Part shown: positions 1-8,790 of the stretch, piece by piece | How the letters are laid out: each line of letters starts with the position of its first letter | Numbering within the stretch: the first letter of the stretch is position 1 | The notes under the pieces: generated by a model | The model's database searches: none | Told to the model about the DNA's origin: nothing | What the model saw: the letters and a program-made list of their open reading frames with translations, nothing else | Program-made: the position numbers and the translations under genes | Source of the DNA: Frigoribacterium sp. SL97 | GTDB lineage: Bacteria; Actinomycetota; Actinomycetes; Actinomycetales; Microbacteriaceae | DNA: 64,000 nucleotides | Assembly: GCF_026625765.1 (NCBI RefSeq) | Contig: NZ_CP113062.1 | Location: 930,001-994,000 of the forward strand | Direction of reading: 5' to 3'

Positions 1-617
1 AGGGCGGCCTCTTCGTGCAGTACCGGCGTCTGGAGGAAGACCTCACGACTCAGGGCGGTGATGATCGGCAGGATCATCACGGCGAGCACGATCGAGGCGG
101 TCAAGAGGGTGCGACCGGTGCCCGAGACCGGGCCGGCGAAGAGCGGGAACCAGCCGAACGTGCTGACCAGCCAGTCGTAGAAGGGCTGGATCGCGGGGGC
201 GAGCACGATGCTGCCCCACAGGCCGAAGACGACCGACGGCACGGCGGCCAGGAGGTCGATCACGTAGCCGAGCCCCTGGGCGAGCTTGCGGGGGGCGTAG
301 TGCGAGATGAAGAGGGCGATGCCGATGGCGACGGGGAGGGCCATCAGCAGGGCGAGCGCGGCGGCGTAGACCGTGCCGAACGCCAGCGGTCCGACGTACT
401 CCCAGAACGAACCCGGGTAACCCGAGAGCGAGACGTCCTCGGGAGCGGCCGTGAGGGCCGGGATGCTCTGCACGATGAGGAAGAGCGCGACGGCCGCGAG
501 GATCGCGAGGATGAGACCACCGGCGACGACCGTGCTGCCCGAGAAGATCCGGTCGGCAGGACGTCGCTTGGGCTTCGGGACGACGGCGGGGGCCGAGGTC
601 GTGGCGGGGGCGGTCAT
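1..617 (-). CDS. pstC: Phosphate ABC transporter permease PstC (3' end outside window)
   Basis: This is an inner-membrane permease subunit of the high-affinity phosphate importer PstSCAB. The gene is cut by the left edge of the window, so only about the first 205 residues are visible. A short cytoplasmic Pro/Lys-rich N-terminus ends in KPKRRPADRIF. A first membrane helix (about residues 28-50) and a periplasmic loop follow, then helices ending in the permease-type stretch ALPVAIGIALFISHYAP and LLAAVPSVVFGLWG, which is typical of the PstC EAA loop region. The start is the ATG at 615-617. It lies downstream of pstS on the same strand with a 142-base gap that contains a strong hairpin. pstA and pstB are expected just beyond the edge. 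Identification rests on the family pattern and on adjacency to pstS. Confidence 0.93.
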   Translation of the reverse strand, partial: MTAPATTSAPAVVPKPKRRPADRIFSGSTVVAGGLILAILAAVALFLIVQSIPALTAAPEDVSLSGYPGSFWEYVGPLAFGTVYAAALALLMALPVAIGIALFISHYAPRKLAQGLGYVIDLLAAVPSVVFGLWGSIVLAPAIQPFYDWLVSTFGWFPLFAGPVSGTGRTLLTASIVLAVMILPIITALSREVFLQTPVLHEEAA

Positions 618-664
618 CGGACGGGGTCCTCCGGAGGCTCGGGTGGGGTTCGGGGACGAACACG

Positions 665-697
665 GGTGCTGGTGCTGGTGCTTGTGCTGGTGGTGCC
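665..697. repeat. Short GGTGCT tandem repeat in pstS-pstC gap
   Basis: Three perfect GGTGCT units at 665-682 are followed by degenerate units up to 697. They lie in the leader of pstC, just after the hairpin at 711-741 in the direction of transcription. No function is evident; the tract could vary in length by slippage. Confidence 0.6.
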
Positions 698-710
698 TGT
701 CAGGCCGACG

Positions 711-741
711 GCCCGGGAACGCACGCGGTGCGTTCCCGGGC
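711..741 (-). terminator. pstS-pstC intergenic hairpin (attenuator-like)
   Basis: This is a perfect inverted repeat with 14-base arms (711-724 and 728-741) and a 3-base loop, 19 bases past the pstS stop codon. No T-tract follows, as is usual in high-GC actinobacteria. Placed between the binding-protein gene and the permease gene, it may stabilise pstS mRNA or partly terminate transcription, so that PstS is made in excess over PstCAB. The structure is read directly; the role is inferred. Confidence 0.75.
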
Positions 742-759
742 CCCCGGGGTGGTGCCGTG

Positions 760-1860
760 TTACTTGATGAGCGCGATGGCGTCGGCGACCTGACCCGAGA
801 GGGTGCTCGAGATCGGGGCCGAACCGGCGGCGTCGGCCGCGACCTTCTGGCCGTCCTCGCTGGTGACGTACGAGAGGTACGCCTTCACGAGCTCGCCCTT
901 GGCGGCGTCCTCGTAGGACTCGCAGGCGATCAGGTAGCTGACCAGGACGATCGGGTAGACGCCTGCGGCGCTCGAGGTGCGGTCGAGCTTGATGGCGATG
1001 TCGCCGTCGGTGCGACCCTCTTCTTCGGGCGACTCGTCGACGATGGCGGCTGCGGCCTCGGCCGAGTAGCCGACGAAGTCGTCGCCGACCTTGACCTTGG
1101 CGACGCCGAGGTCACCGGCGCGCGAGGCGTCGGCGTAGCCGATGGTGCCGGTGCCGTTGGTGACGGCGTCGATCACGCCGGTGGTGCCCGAGGCGCCCTC
1201 GCCGCCGAACGCGGTCGGCCAGGTGCCGTCGGCCTCTTCGGTCCAGGTGTCGCCGGCCGTGGCGTGCAGGTAGTCGGTGAAGTTCTCGGTGGTGCCCGAG
1301 TCGTCCGAGCGGTGGACGGCCGTGATGCCCGTGCTGGGCAGGTCGGCGTCGGGGTTGTCGGCCTTGATCTCGGAGGCGTCCCAGGTGGTGATCTTGCCGC
1401 TGAAGATGCCGGCGAGGGTGGCGGGCGTGAGGTTGAGCTCCTTCACGCCGTCGAGGTTGAAGACGACCGCGATGGGCGAGACGTAGGCGGGCAGTTCGAC
1501 GATGCCGGTGTCGGGCGTGCAGCCGGCGAAGGTGCTCGACGAGATCTCGTCGGTCTTGAACGCACGGTCGGAGCCGGCGAAGTCCGCGGCGCCCGAGATG
1601 AAGCTCTCACGGCCGCCACCCGAACCCTGCGGGTCGTAGTTGATCGTGACGTCGGGGTTGGCGGTCTGGAAGCCCGCGACCCAGGCCTCCTGCGCAGCCT
1701 GCTGCGACGAGGCGCCGATGCCCGAGATGGAGCCGGAGAGGTCGCTGGCCGATGCGTCGCCCGAGGGCGAAGCGCCGCCTTCGTTGCTGGCGCAGGACGC
1801 GAGGAGCATGGTTCCGACCGCGGCGATCGCGACGATGCTGCCGGTGCGCTTGAAGTTCAC
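760..1860 (-). CDS. pstS: Phosphate ABC transporter substrate-binding lipoprotein PstS
   Basis: PstS captures extracellular phosphate and delivers it to PstCA. The 366-residue protein begins with a lipoprotein signal: a basic start NFKRTG, a hydrophobic core and the lipobox LLASC with the lipidated Cys at residue 23. Family features include the phosphate-loop stretch GIGASSQQ near the N-terminus, GSGGGRESFISGAADFAGSDR in the middle and HRSDDSGTTENF, whose Arg, Ser, Asp and Thr groups are the usual phosphate ligands. The start codon is GTG (1858-1860), preceded by AAGGA. A three-unit PHO box lies about 100 bases upstream, so expression should rise on phosphate starvation. It is the first gene of the pst operon. 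Confidence 0.96.
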   Translation of the reverse strand: MNFKRTGSIVAIAAVGTMLLASCASNEGGASPSGDASASDLSGSISGIGASSQQAAQEAWVAGFQTANPDVTINYDPQGSGGGRESFISGAADFAGSDRAFKTDEISSSTFAGCTPDTGIVELPAYVSPIAVVFNLDGVKELNLTPATLAGIFSGKITTWDASEIKADNPDADLPSTGITAVHRSDDSGTTENFTDYLHATAGDTWTEEADGTWPTAFGGEGASGTTGVIDAVTNGTGTIGYADASRAGDLGVAKVKVGDDFVGYSAEAAAAIVDESPEEEGRTDGDIAIKLDRTSSAAGVYPIVLVSYLIACESYEDAAKGELVKAYLSYVTSEDGQKVAADAAGSAPISSTLSGQVADAIALIK

Positions 1861-1959
1861 AGGGGGGTCCTTTTCGGGATGTGATGGCTGGGTGCTGTGG
1901 GCCAGGTGCCGACCCGTGCGAGACGCTACGGCGACGGGTTAACCACGGTCGCCTGCCCC

Positions 1960-1988
1960 GGTGAACGGAAGGTGAACGAGGGGGGAAC
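1960..1988 (-). promoter_or_regulatory. PHO box upstream of pstS
   Basis: Read on the minus strand, three heptamers recur with an exact 11-base period: GTTCCCC (1982-1988), GTTCACC (1971-1977) and GTTCACC (1960-1966). Direct repeats of GTTCACC every 11 bases are the known binding site of PhoP/RegX3-type response regulators in actinobacteria. The site lies about 100 bases before the pstS start, and the regX3 gene is in this same window. Confidence 0.85.
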
Positions 1989-2074
1989 ATCGGCCCGGAC
2001 AGGCGCGTCCGGACGGCGGTCGACCCCGGCCCGGTGCGGGCGGGGGTCGACCGTCTCGGCGTCGCGGCGAGCCG

Positions 2075-2088
2075 AGGAGGCGCGGGTC
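2075..2088 (+). repeat. Dispersed motif AGGAGGCGCGGGTC, copy at mutT1 stop
   Basis: This is an exact 14-base copy of the window-wide motif. On the mutT1 coding strand it reads GACCCGCGCCTCCT and begins within the TGA stop codon. Confidence 0.9.
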
Positions 2089-3028
2089 AGGCGGCCGGGC
2101 CGTGCGTCTCGATCGCGACGAGCGCCGTGTCGTCGACCGAGACGTGTAGCACCGTGAACTCGGCCGTGCCGAGCGAAGAGGCACGGCGCAGATCGATGCG
2201 GTCGCCCCCCTTGGTACCCAACGAGATCTGTCGGATGACCTCGGGCAGCACCGGGCCGTGGCTGCAGATGACGGCCGCGGCCTTCTTCTTGAGGCGCTTC
2301 TTGACGACGCCGGCGACGTCGTCCGTGCCCTGCTCGAAGGCGTCCTGGCTGATCGCGTCGGTCTGCTTGACGCCGACCCGGGTCAGCTCGGAGAGGGGCT
2401 CGAGGGTGGCCAGGCAGCGCGCCGCCGTGCTGCTGACGATGCGGGTGGGGGCCCAGGCCGCGATGACGGGGGCGACCGACCTCGCCTGGCGGCGGCCCTG
2501 GGGCAGCAGGGGGCGCGTGGCGTCCGAGCCGTGCCAGTCCGACGGCGAGGTCGTCTTGGCGTGGCGGAGGGCCACGATCGGGAAGGTGCGGGCCGTGCCC
2601 GTCGCCACCCGGTCGGCGAAGCGCTGCAGGACGTCGGCGTCGCGGGCGTAGGTCAGCATGGCCTTCGCCTTCTCGATGCCGACCCACTCGATGGCCGCGA
2701 CCTCGTGGTTGGGCGTGAACGTCCCGGCCGCGGCGAAGGACTCGTCGGTCACCTCGGCGGACCAGTAGTGCACCACCTTGTCGCGACCGCCGGGCAGCAG
2801 GTACTCGGCCGTGCCGAGCGGGGCGCCCAGCGTCACCCGGTAGCCCGTCTCTTCGTGGATCTCGCGCACGGCCGTCTGCGGCGTCGCCTCGCCCGGGTCG
2901 ACCTTGCCCTTCGGCAGCGAGACGTCGCCGTGGTGGTCGCGGTGGATCAGCAGCACCCGGACCTTGCCGTCGACCAGCCGCCAGCAGACGGCACCCGCGG
3001 CGACGACCGTCGTCGAGGTGATGGTCAT
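2087..3028 (-). CDS. mutT1: MutT1-type Nudix hydrolase with C-terminal histidine phosphatase domain
   Basis: This is a two-domain nucleotide-pool sanitiser like mycobacterial MutT1, which hydrolyses 8-oxo-dGTP and diadenosine polyphosphates. Residues 41-65 hold a full Nudix box, starting GKVDPGEATP and continuing REIHEETGYRV. From about residue 150 an RHG-type phosphatase domain begins with FPIVALRHAKTT, where Arg155-His156 is the catalytic pair. The total of 313 residues suits the fused family. The ATG start (3026-3028) overlaps the ppk stop codon by 4 bases (ATGA), so translation is probably coupled to ppk. The N-terminal Nudix assignment is secure; substrate specificity is inferred from family membership. 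Confidence 0.9.
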   Translation of the reverse strand: MTITSTTVVAAGAVCWRLVDGKVRVLLIHRDHHGDVSLPKGKVDPGEATPQTAVREIHEETGYRVTLGAPLGTAEYLLPGGRDKVVHYWSAEVTDESFAAAGTFTPNHEVAAIEWVGIEKAKAMLTYARDADVLQRFADRVATGTARTFPIVALRHAKTTSPSDWHGSDATRPLLPQGRRQARSVAPVIAAWAPTRIVSSTAARCLATLEPLSELTRVGVKQTDAISQDAFEQGTDDVAGVVKKRLKKKAAAVICSHGPVLPEVIRQISLGTKGGDRIDLRRASSLGTAEFTVLHVSVDDTALVAIETHGPAA

Positions 3029-5198
3029 CGCTTGGAGCGCTTCCGCTGCGTGATGGCCTTCATCTGGGCGTTCTGCAGATCGGTCAGCGAGCGGCCGTCG
3101 GCGTCACGCGCGTGGCGGGTCCAGGTGCCGTCGGCCTCGAGCCACCACGAGGCGGTCTCGTCCGACATCGCCTGCTCGAACAGGTCGGCGACCTCGGCGA
3201 GGTGGTCGGCCTGCGTCAGGCGCACCAGGGCCTCGACGCGACGGTCGAGGTTGCGGTGCATCATGTCGGCGCTCCCGATGAAGACCTGCGGGTCGCCGTC
3301 GTTGAGGAACCAGAACAGACGGCTGTGCTCCAGGTACCGCCCGAGGATCGACCGCACACGGATGTTCTCGCTCAGGCCCGGCTCGCCCGGCTTGATGGTG
3401 CAGATGCCGCGCACCCAGACGTCGACGGGCACCCCCGCCTGGCTCGCCTTGTAGAGGGCGTCGATGATCTGCTCGTCGACGATGGAGTTGATCTTGATGC
3501 GGATGCCGGCGGGTCGGCCGGCCTGGGCGTTCTCGATCTCGTTCTGGATCTGCTTGAGCAGACCTCGGCGGAGGGTAGCGGGGGGCCACGAGCAGCCGCT
3601 TGAACTTCTTCTCGATCGCGTAGCCCGAGAGTTCGTTGAACAGGCGCGTCAGGTCTTTCCCGACCTGGTCGTCGGCGGTGAAGAGCCCCATGTCTTCGTA
3701 GATGCGGCTGGTCTTCGGGTTGTAGTTGCCCGTTCCGATGTGCGTGTAGTGCTTGAGCGTGCCCTTCTCCTGGCGGATGACCAGGGCGAGCTTGCAATGG
3801 GTCTTGAGCCCGACGAGGCCGTAGACGACGTGCACGCCGGCCTTCTCGAGCTTGCGGGCCCAGGTGATGTTGTTCTGTTCGTCGAACCGCGCCTTGACCT
3901 CGACGAGCGCGAGGACCTGCTTGCCGGCCTCGGCGGCGTCGATGAGCGCCTCGATGATCGGGCTGTCACCGCTGGTGCGGTAGAGCGTCTGCTTGATGGC
4001 CAGCACGTTGGGGTCGGCCGCGGCCTGTTCGAGGAACGCCTGCACGCTGGTCGCGAACGACTCGTACGGGTGGTGCACGAGGATGTCCTGCCGGGCGATG
4101 CTCGCGAACATGTCGGGCTTCATGTTCGGCTCGGTCTGCTGCAGCTGCACGGCCGTGGTCGGCAGGTGCTTGGGGTACTTGAGGTCGGCCCGCGGCATCT
4201 TGGTGATCTCGAACAGGCCGGCCAGGTCGAGCGGGGCCGGCAGCTTGTAGACCTCTTGATCGGTCACGTCGAGTTCGCGCACGAGCAGCTCGAGGGTGAC
4301 CGGGTCCATGTCGTCGGTGATCTCGAGCCGGATCGGCGGACCGAACCGGCGGCGCAGCAACTCGCGCTCGAGGGCCTGGATGAGGTTCTCCGACTCGTCC
4401 TCGTCGACCTCGACGTCCTCGTTGCGGGTGACGCGGAACACGTGGTGCTCGACGACCTCCATGCCGGGGAAGAGGTCTTGCAGGTGGTTGGCGATCAAGT
4501 CCTCGAGGGGGATGAACCGCACGCGCCCGCTGTCGTTGTCGGGCAGCTGCACGAAGCGCGGCAGCATCTGCGGCAACCTTGAGGCGCGCGAACTCCTGTC
4601 GCATCGTCTTGGGGTTGCGGACGCGGATGGACAGGTTCAGGGACAGCCCCGAGATGTAGGGGAAGGGGTGGGCCGGGTCGACCGCCAGGGGCATGAGGAC
4701 GGGGAAGATCTGCTCGGCGAAGATCTCGCGCATGCGGACCCGGTCGGCCTCTTCGAGGTCGGACCAGTTCTCGATGTGGATGCCCGCGTCGTCGAGGTCG
4801 GGCTTGACGAGGTCGAGGAACGCCCGGGCGTGGCGTTCTTGCAGCTCGTGGGCCTTCCGGTTGATGTCGGCCAACACCTCGTTCGGCCCGCGCCCCACGT
4901 TGGTCGGCACGGCGAGGCCCGTCGCGATGCGGCGCTTGAGGCCGGCGACCCGCACCATGAAGAACTCGTCGAGGTTGCTCGCGAAGATCGCCAGGAAGTT
5001 GGCCCGTTCGAGCAGCGGCGTGGTCGGGTCTTCTGCGAGCTCGAGCACGCGCTGGTTGAACGCGAGCCAGCTCAGCTCGCGGTCGAGGTAGCGCTCGGCG
5101 GGCAGGGTGCCGTCCTCGAAGCTGACGATCTCGTCGAAGTCGTCGAGGAAGTCGGGGGTGACGCCGGCGCCGTCGACGCGGGGTTCGCTGCTGTCCAT
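3025..5198 (-). pseudogene. ppk1: Polyphosphate kinase 1, interrupted by two single-base frameshifts
   Basis: PPK1 makes polyphosphate from ATP. Three ORF segments in different frames together give a full-length enzyme of about 720 residues. The N-terminal part (start MDSSEPRVDG, with YLDRELSWLAFNQRVLELA) runs to about 4577. The middle part (RFVQLPDNDS to FKRLLVAP), with the HIGTGNYNPKTSR phospho-histidine region, runs to about 3585. The last part contains YLEHSRLFWF and MMHRNLDRRVEAL. The first break is an extra A at 4575-4576, where removing it gives FARLKVPQMLPRF. The second is an extra G in the six-G run 3580-3585, where removal gives VAPATLRRGLLKQ. As read, the protein would be truncated after about 210 residues. 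Sequencing error in homopolymers and real inactivation cannot be told apart here. mutT1 follows with a 4-base overlap. Confidence 0.88.
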
Positions 5199-5298
5199 CG
5201 CACCATCGTGCCACCCCCGACCGCCTCGCAGCGTCGTCCCGGGTAAACGCGAGATGACGTGTGGACACCCGGCCGCGGGGGAGGAGCGGTCGAGGGGA

Positions 5299-5335
5299 CG
5301 ACGACGCCCCCGCCGGGTGGGCGGGGGCGTCGTCG
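5299..5335. terminator. Hairpin between small membrane protein gene and ppk
   Basis: Sixteen-base perfect arms (5299-5314 and 5320-5335) flank a 5-base loop, 17 bases beyond the stop of the minus-strand gene ending at 5353. The hairpin probably ends that transcript before ppk. It is GC-rich, without a T-tract. Confidence 0.75.
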
Positions 5336-5352
5336 CAGTGGAGGACCTGCGG

Positions 5353-5571
5353 TTACTTCTCTTCGTTCTTCAGGGCGAGGCCCAGGGCGAAGAAGGTCGG
5401 CGCCCAGTGGCCGATGAAGATGCCCCAACGGTCGGACTGGGCCTTGTCGGACGAGTCCTTGCCCTGCGAGGCGATCCAGGCCACGAGGGCGATCACGATC
5501 GAGGCGAACCCGCCCCAGTAGGCGTGCTTGCTCTGGAGGCCGAGATCGGAAAGGAACTTGACGGGGTTCAT
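5353..5571 (-). CDS. Small membrane protein of unknown function (72 aa)
   Basis: I do not recognise this family. The chosen start is the ATG at 5569-5571, preceded by AGGAG at a good distance; an in-frame ATG 15 codons upstream lacks such a site and adds an unconvincing basic tail. The protein begins MNPVKFLSDLGLQSKHAYWG and has one clear membrane helix (FASIVIALVAWIA, about residues 22-36). A second hydrophobic stretch (WGIFIGHWAPTFFALGLAL) lies near the C-terminus, which ends KNEEK. It stands alone between two longer genes and is followed by a strong hairpin, so it is probably its own transcript. Confidence 0.7.
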   Translation of the reverse strand: MNPVKFLSDLGLQSKHAYWGGFASIVIALVAWIASQGKDSSDKAQSDRWGIFIGHWAPTFFALGLALKNEEK

Positions 5572-5713
5572 GTTGTTCTCCTGACGATGGGATGCGTGCC
5601 TTGCGCGGTGCCTCAATCCACTCCCCGGTGCTGGGAGTGCGGTGGCAGGTCGGCTCGGACCCCAGGAGTACGCGTCGCCGCCCCGCTTCTGTACCCCGGC
5701 TGTACCCCTTGGG

Positions 5714-7051
5714 TCAGGTGAGCGGCGTGGCGACGCTCGAGGTGAACGTGGCGCCGTCGGCGGTCACGTCGCTGATGAGGCCGCCCACCCGCACCGGCAC
5801 GGGGGCGAGCGAGCCGTAGACGCCGCTGTTGCCCGCAGCATCGACGCCCTGGGCGGTGAAGGAGGCCGAGCCCGGAGTCGTGGTGCTCACCGTCCACCCG
5901 CCGTCCTGCCAGTCACCGACGGTGAACTGCGGCGCGGACTCGAGTGTCCACTTCTGGCCGGACAGCGTGTACCGACCGGACTCCGTGTCGTACAGGCCGA
6001 AGCTGCAGCCCTCCGGACGCAGGTCGGTCGAGGCGATGCAGCCCGCCACCCAGGCGTCGACGGCCGCGGTCGCCGCCTCGGTGCCGGCGGGCGTGAGCGC
6101 GGTCGTGAGCAGGGTCGGTTGGGCGATGGCGTCGGCGCCTTCGACCACGGCGGTGGCGGCGGTCGCCGAGTACGACTCGTTCTCGGCGGCGAGGGCGACC
6201 TCGTAGCTGCCGGGGAAGGCCTTGAGGCTCACCGATCCGTCGGACCCCCGGGTCACGGGAGTGCCGTCGACGGCGATCTCCGCCGATGCCGGTCCGGCGA
6301 CCTGCACCGAGACCGTGCCGAGGTCGACCGGCTGGAGCGCCCATCGGTCGAAGAAGAGGAGATCGCGCCCGTCGCGCACGAGAGTGAACTCCTGGGCGTG
6401 GGTCGACCCGTCGCCGCGGTGCACGACGGTCTCGACCTGCGCGTCGTCTCCGTCGGTCGAGACGGCACCCACCTGGAACCCGTCGACCCGGTCGCCGGCC
6501 GCGGCGTAGGCGTCGTCGGTCAGCAGCACGTCGCCGTCGGCGACCTCGGTGCCGTCGAGCGCGAGGGCGCGTTCGACCTCACCGGCCTGGACCGCGCCGA
6601 GGTAGTCGCGGACGGTCGCCTCGGGCCGGTGGGAGGCGCTCATCGTGGCGAACGTCACGGCACCCGCCACGACCAGCACGAGCAGCAGGGCTACGCCACC
6701 GATCAGGCCGATCAGCAGTCGTCGACGTCGTGCGGCCTCTTCGGGCGTCCTCGGTGCCGGGGGAGTCGGAGCCTGCGCGTACGCGAACTGCGAGGTCGGC
6801 TGGCCCGAGGCGTCGTACGGCTGCTGGTACGCCCCCTGCGGCTGTCCCTGGTCGCCCTGCTGCGGCGAGGAGCCGTAGAGCTGGTCCCCGTAGCCGGTCG
6901 CCTGGTGCGGGTTCCCCTCGGGCTGCTGCCCGTACGGCAGTCCCTGGTACGGGAACGCGGCGGGCTGCTCGTGGCCCCCGGCCGGTGCCCCGTCGTGCTG
7001 CGGCTCGTCGTGCCCCTGGTCGTCGCCGTCCGGTCTGGTCTGATCGGTCAT
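5714..7051 (-). CDS. Membrane-anchored protein with Pro/Gln/Tyr-rich cytoplasmic tail and large extracellular part
   Basis: This 445-residue protein has no function I can name. Residues 1-100 are low-complexity, rich in Gln, Gly, Pro and Tyr with repeated YGQQP/PYGQ-like pieces. A basic patch (ARRRRLL) precedes a single membrane helix at about 111-135. The remaining 310 residues are extracellular and begin HRPEATVRDYLGAVQAGEVE, a DUF4878-like opening seen in secreted accessory domains. The rest is beta-rich, with PEGA-like text (SVSLKAFPGSYEVALAA). This layout resembles actinobacterial envelope proteins whose disordered tails sit inside the cell. It is transcribed with no close partner. Confidence 0.8.
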   Translation of the reverse strand: MTDQTRPDGDDQGHDEPQHDGAPAGGHEQPAAFPYQGLPYGQQPEGNPHQATGYGDQLYGSSPQQGDQGQPQGAYQQPYDASGQPTSQFAYAQAPTPPAPRTPEEAARRRRLLIGLIGGVALLLVLVVAGAVTFATMSASHRPEATVRDYLGAVQAGEVERALALDGTEVADGDVLLTDDAYAAAGDRVDGFQVGAVSTDGDDAQVETVVHRGDGSTHAQEFTLVRDGRDLLFFDRWALQPVDLGTVSVQVAGPASAEIAVDGTPVTRGSDGSVSLKAFPGSYEVALAAENESYSATAATAVVEGADAIAQPTLLTTALTPAGTEAATAAVDAWVAGCIASTDLRPEGCSFGLYDTESGRYTLSGQKWTLESAPQFTVGDWQDGGWTVSTTTPGSASFTAQGVDAAGNSGVYGSLAPVPVRVGGLISDVTADGATFTSSVATPLT

Positions 7052-7144
7052 GATGCCCCCTCGATCGCTGTCATCCGATCCGCAGCATATCGGTGGACCG
7101 GAGGGGCCCGCACCCCCCGAGGACGGGCCGTGCCCGGGCGGGGT

Positions 7145-7975
7145 TCAGCGGGTGAGGGTGTACTGCACGTCGACGGCGTGGTCCGTGAACCCGCGGGCCG
7201 CGTAGAGCCGGAGGGCGGCGGTGTTGTCCCCTTCGACGTACAGCGCCGCGGTGCCGGCACCGCGCTCGGCGAGGCGCGCGAACCCGGTGTCGACCACCGC
7301 GCCTCCGAGTCGTTCGCCCTGGTGGTCGGGCGAGACGCCGACCGCGTAGAACTCCCCGGGCTGACCCTCGTCGAGCTTCAGCCAGCAGAAGGCCAGCAGG
7401 TCGTCGCCGCGCCAGAGCAGGAGGAAGTCGTCGGCGTCGAACCACGATTCGGCCTGCCGGGCGTCGAGGTCCGCCTGGACGAGCGAGCCCTGCTCGGGGT
7501 GGTCGGCGAACGCGCGGGCGTTGAGGTCGAGCCAGGCCTCGTCGTCGACTCCAGGCCGGAACGAGGCGACCCGGTCGGCGTCGCGGAGGCGGGGCGCACG
7601 GGGGTCGGCGGGGACGTCGGCACGCTGTTGCAGCAGGCGACGGGTCTCGGCGAGGCCGAAGCGCGCGGCGAGCACGCGGGAGCCGGGGTGGTCACCGTGT
7701 GCCCAGAACAGCAGCGGGCCCTCGGTCTCGTCGACGAGTCGTTGCAGCAACTCCGCACCGCGACCCTGTCGGCGGTCGTCGGGATGCACGACGAGCTCGG
7801 TCTCGCCCTCGCGCAGCACGGCCGCGGCGTGCGCGTCGCCGACGACGGTCGCGACGCCCGACCGGACGTCGACCAGGGTCTGGTCGGAGAACGGCGGGCT
7901 GCCGTCGGCCGTGGTGGCCGCTCGGGCGAGCGTGGGCACGAAGGAGGCGCTGGTCGCGTCGGCGGCGTCGGTCAC
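7145..7975 (-). CDS. mshD: Mycothiol synthase MshD
   Basis: MshD acetylates Cys-GlcN-Ins with acetyl-CoA, the last step of mycothiol synthesis. The 276-residue length and tandem GNAT architecture fit the family. The N-terminal half has ELVVHPDDRRQGRGAELLQ, and the C-terminal half has the diagnostic NARAFADHPEQGSL followed by YAVGVSPDHQGERLGGAVV and LYVEGDNTAALRLYAARGF. The GTG start (7973-7975) lies 13 bases after the glnR stop, so glnR and mshD are probably cotranscribed. The same glnR-mshD pairing is known in mycobacteria. The presence of mycothiol synthesis places the organism in Actinomycetota. Confidence 0.94.
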   Translation of the reverse strand: MTDAADATSASFVPTLARAATTADGSPPFSDQTLVDVRSGVATVVGDAHAAAVLREGETELVVHPDDRRQGRGAELLQRLVDETEGPLLFWAHGDHPGSRVLAARFGLAETRRLLQQRADVPADPRAPRLRDADRVASFRPGVDDEAWLDLNARAFADHPEQGSLVQADLDARQAESWFDADDFLLLWRGDDLLAFCWLKLDEGQPGEFYAVGVSPDHQGERLGGAVVDTGFARLAERGAGTAALYVEGDNTAALRLYAARGFTDHAVDVQYTLTR

Positions 7976-7988
7976 CGCGACACCGTGC

Positions 7989-8669
7989 TCACGAGACGAC
8001 CGCTTGGGCGTCGTCGTCGTAGACGTTGAACCGGTAGCCCACGTTGCGCACCGTGCCGATCAACGACTCGAGGTCGCCGAGCTTGGCCCGGAGCCGTCGC
8101 ACGTGCACGTCGACCGTGCGCGTGCCGCCGAAGTAGTCGTAGCCCCAGACCTCGCTGAGCAGCTGTTCACGGGTGAAGACGCGGGAGGGATGCGTGGCGA
8201 AGAAGCGCAGCAGCTCGAACTCTTTGAAGGTGAGGTCGAGGGGGCGACCGTGCACCTTCGCCGAGTAGCTGGCCTCGTCGATGACGACACCGGAGGCGTG
8301 GATCTTCGAGCCGTTCTGCGACTGCGCGAGACGACCGGTGACCAGTCGGATGCGGGCGTCGATCTCGGCGGGGCCGGCCGTCTCGAGGATGACGTCGTCG
8401 ACGCCCCACTCGCTGTTGACGGCGGTCAGCCCGCCCTCGGTGAGCACCAGGACGAGCGGCACCGTGACGCCCGTGGTCCGCAGGATCTTGCAGAGCGACT
8501 TGGCGCTGGCGAGGTCGACGCGGGCGTCGACGAAGATCAGGTCGCTCGAGGGGGCGTTCACCAGTTGCGCGGGTTCGGCCGGGATCTGCCGGGTACGGTG
8601 GCTTAGCAGGGCGAGAGACGGCAGGACCTCGGGGCCGCCCGCAGACGTCAGTACCAAGAGCTGCGCCAC
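7989..8669 (-). CDS. glnR: GlnR-type OmpR/PhoB-family response regulator
   Basis: GlnR is the global nitrogen regulator of actinobacteria and acts without a known partner kinase. The protein starts VAQLLVLTSAGGPEVLPSLA and carries an atypical receiver domain with Asp48 (FVDAR) and the family signature LTEGGLTAVNSEWGVDDVI. A winged-helix domain follows with LDLTFKEFELLRFF, SEVWGYDYFGGTRTVDVHVR and IGTVRNVGYRFNVY. The GTG start at 8667-8669 is chosen because the GlnR N-terminus begins here and GGAGG (8674-8678) lies just upstream; the open frame continues further but with no family similarity. Length is 226 residues. It is divergent from the small membrane protein gene at 8791. Confidence 0.92.
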   Translation of the reverse strand: MAQLLVLTSAGGPEVLPSLALLSHRTRQIPAEPAQLVNAPSSDLIFVDARVDLASAKSLCKILRTTGVTVPLVLVLTEGGLTAVNSEWGVDDVILETAGPAEIDARIRLVTGRLAQSQNGSKIHASGVVIDEASYSAKVHGRPLDLTFKEFELLRFFATHPSRVFTREQLLSEVWGYDYFGGTRTVDVHVRRLRAKLGDLESLIGTVRNVGYRFNVYDDDAQAVVS

Positions 8670-8790
8670 ACGACCTCCAGTGAATGTACTGTCGAGCAGT
8701 CTAAAACATGAGACACCGCCACTCCGACCATCCGATGCTAGGGCAGGTCGGCAGGTCGGCAGAACGGCGGACACGAACGAGGGACGAACG

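Noticed and set aside
7921..7940. AGGAGGCGCTGG in mshD (also 12974 and 33980) as motif copies
   Set aside because: They share only the first nine bases and fit common Glu-Ala-Leu codons.
5642..8029. 795-residue plus-strand open frame over the 445-residue membrane protein gene and mshD
   Set aside because: It is the shadow of two real minus-strand genes.
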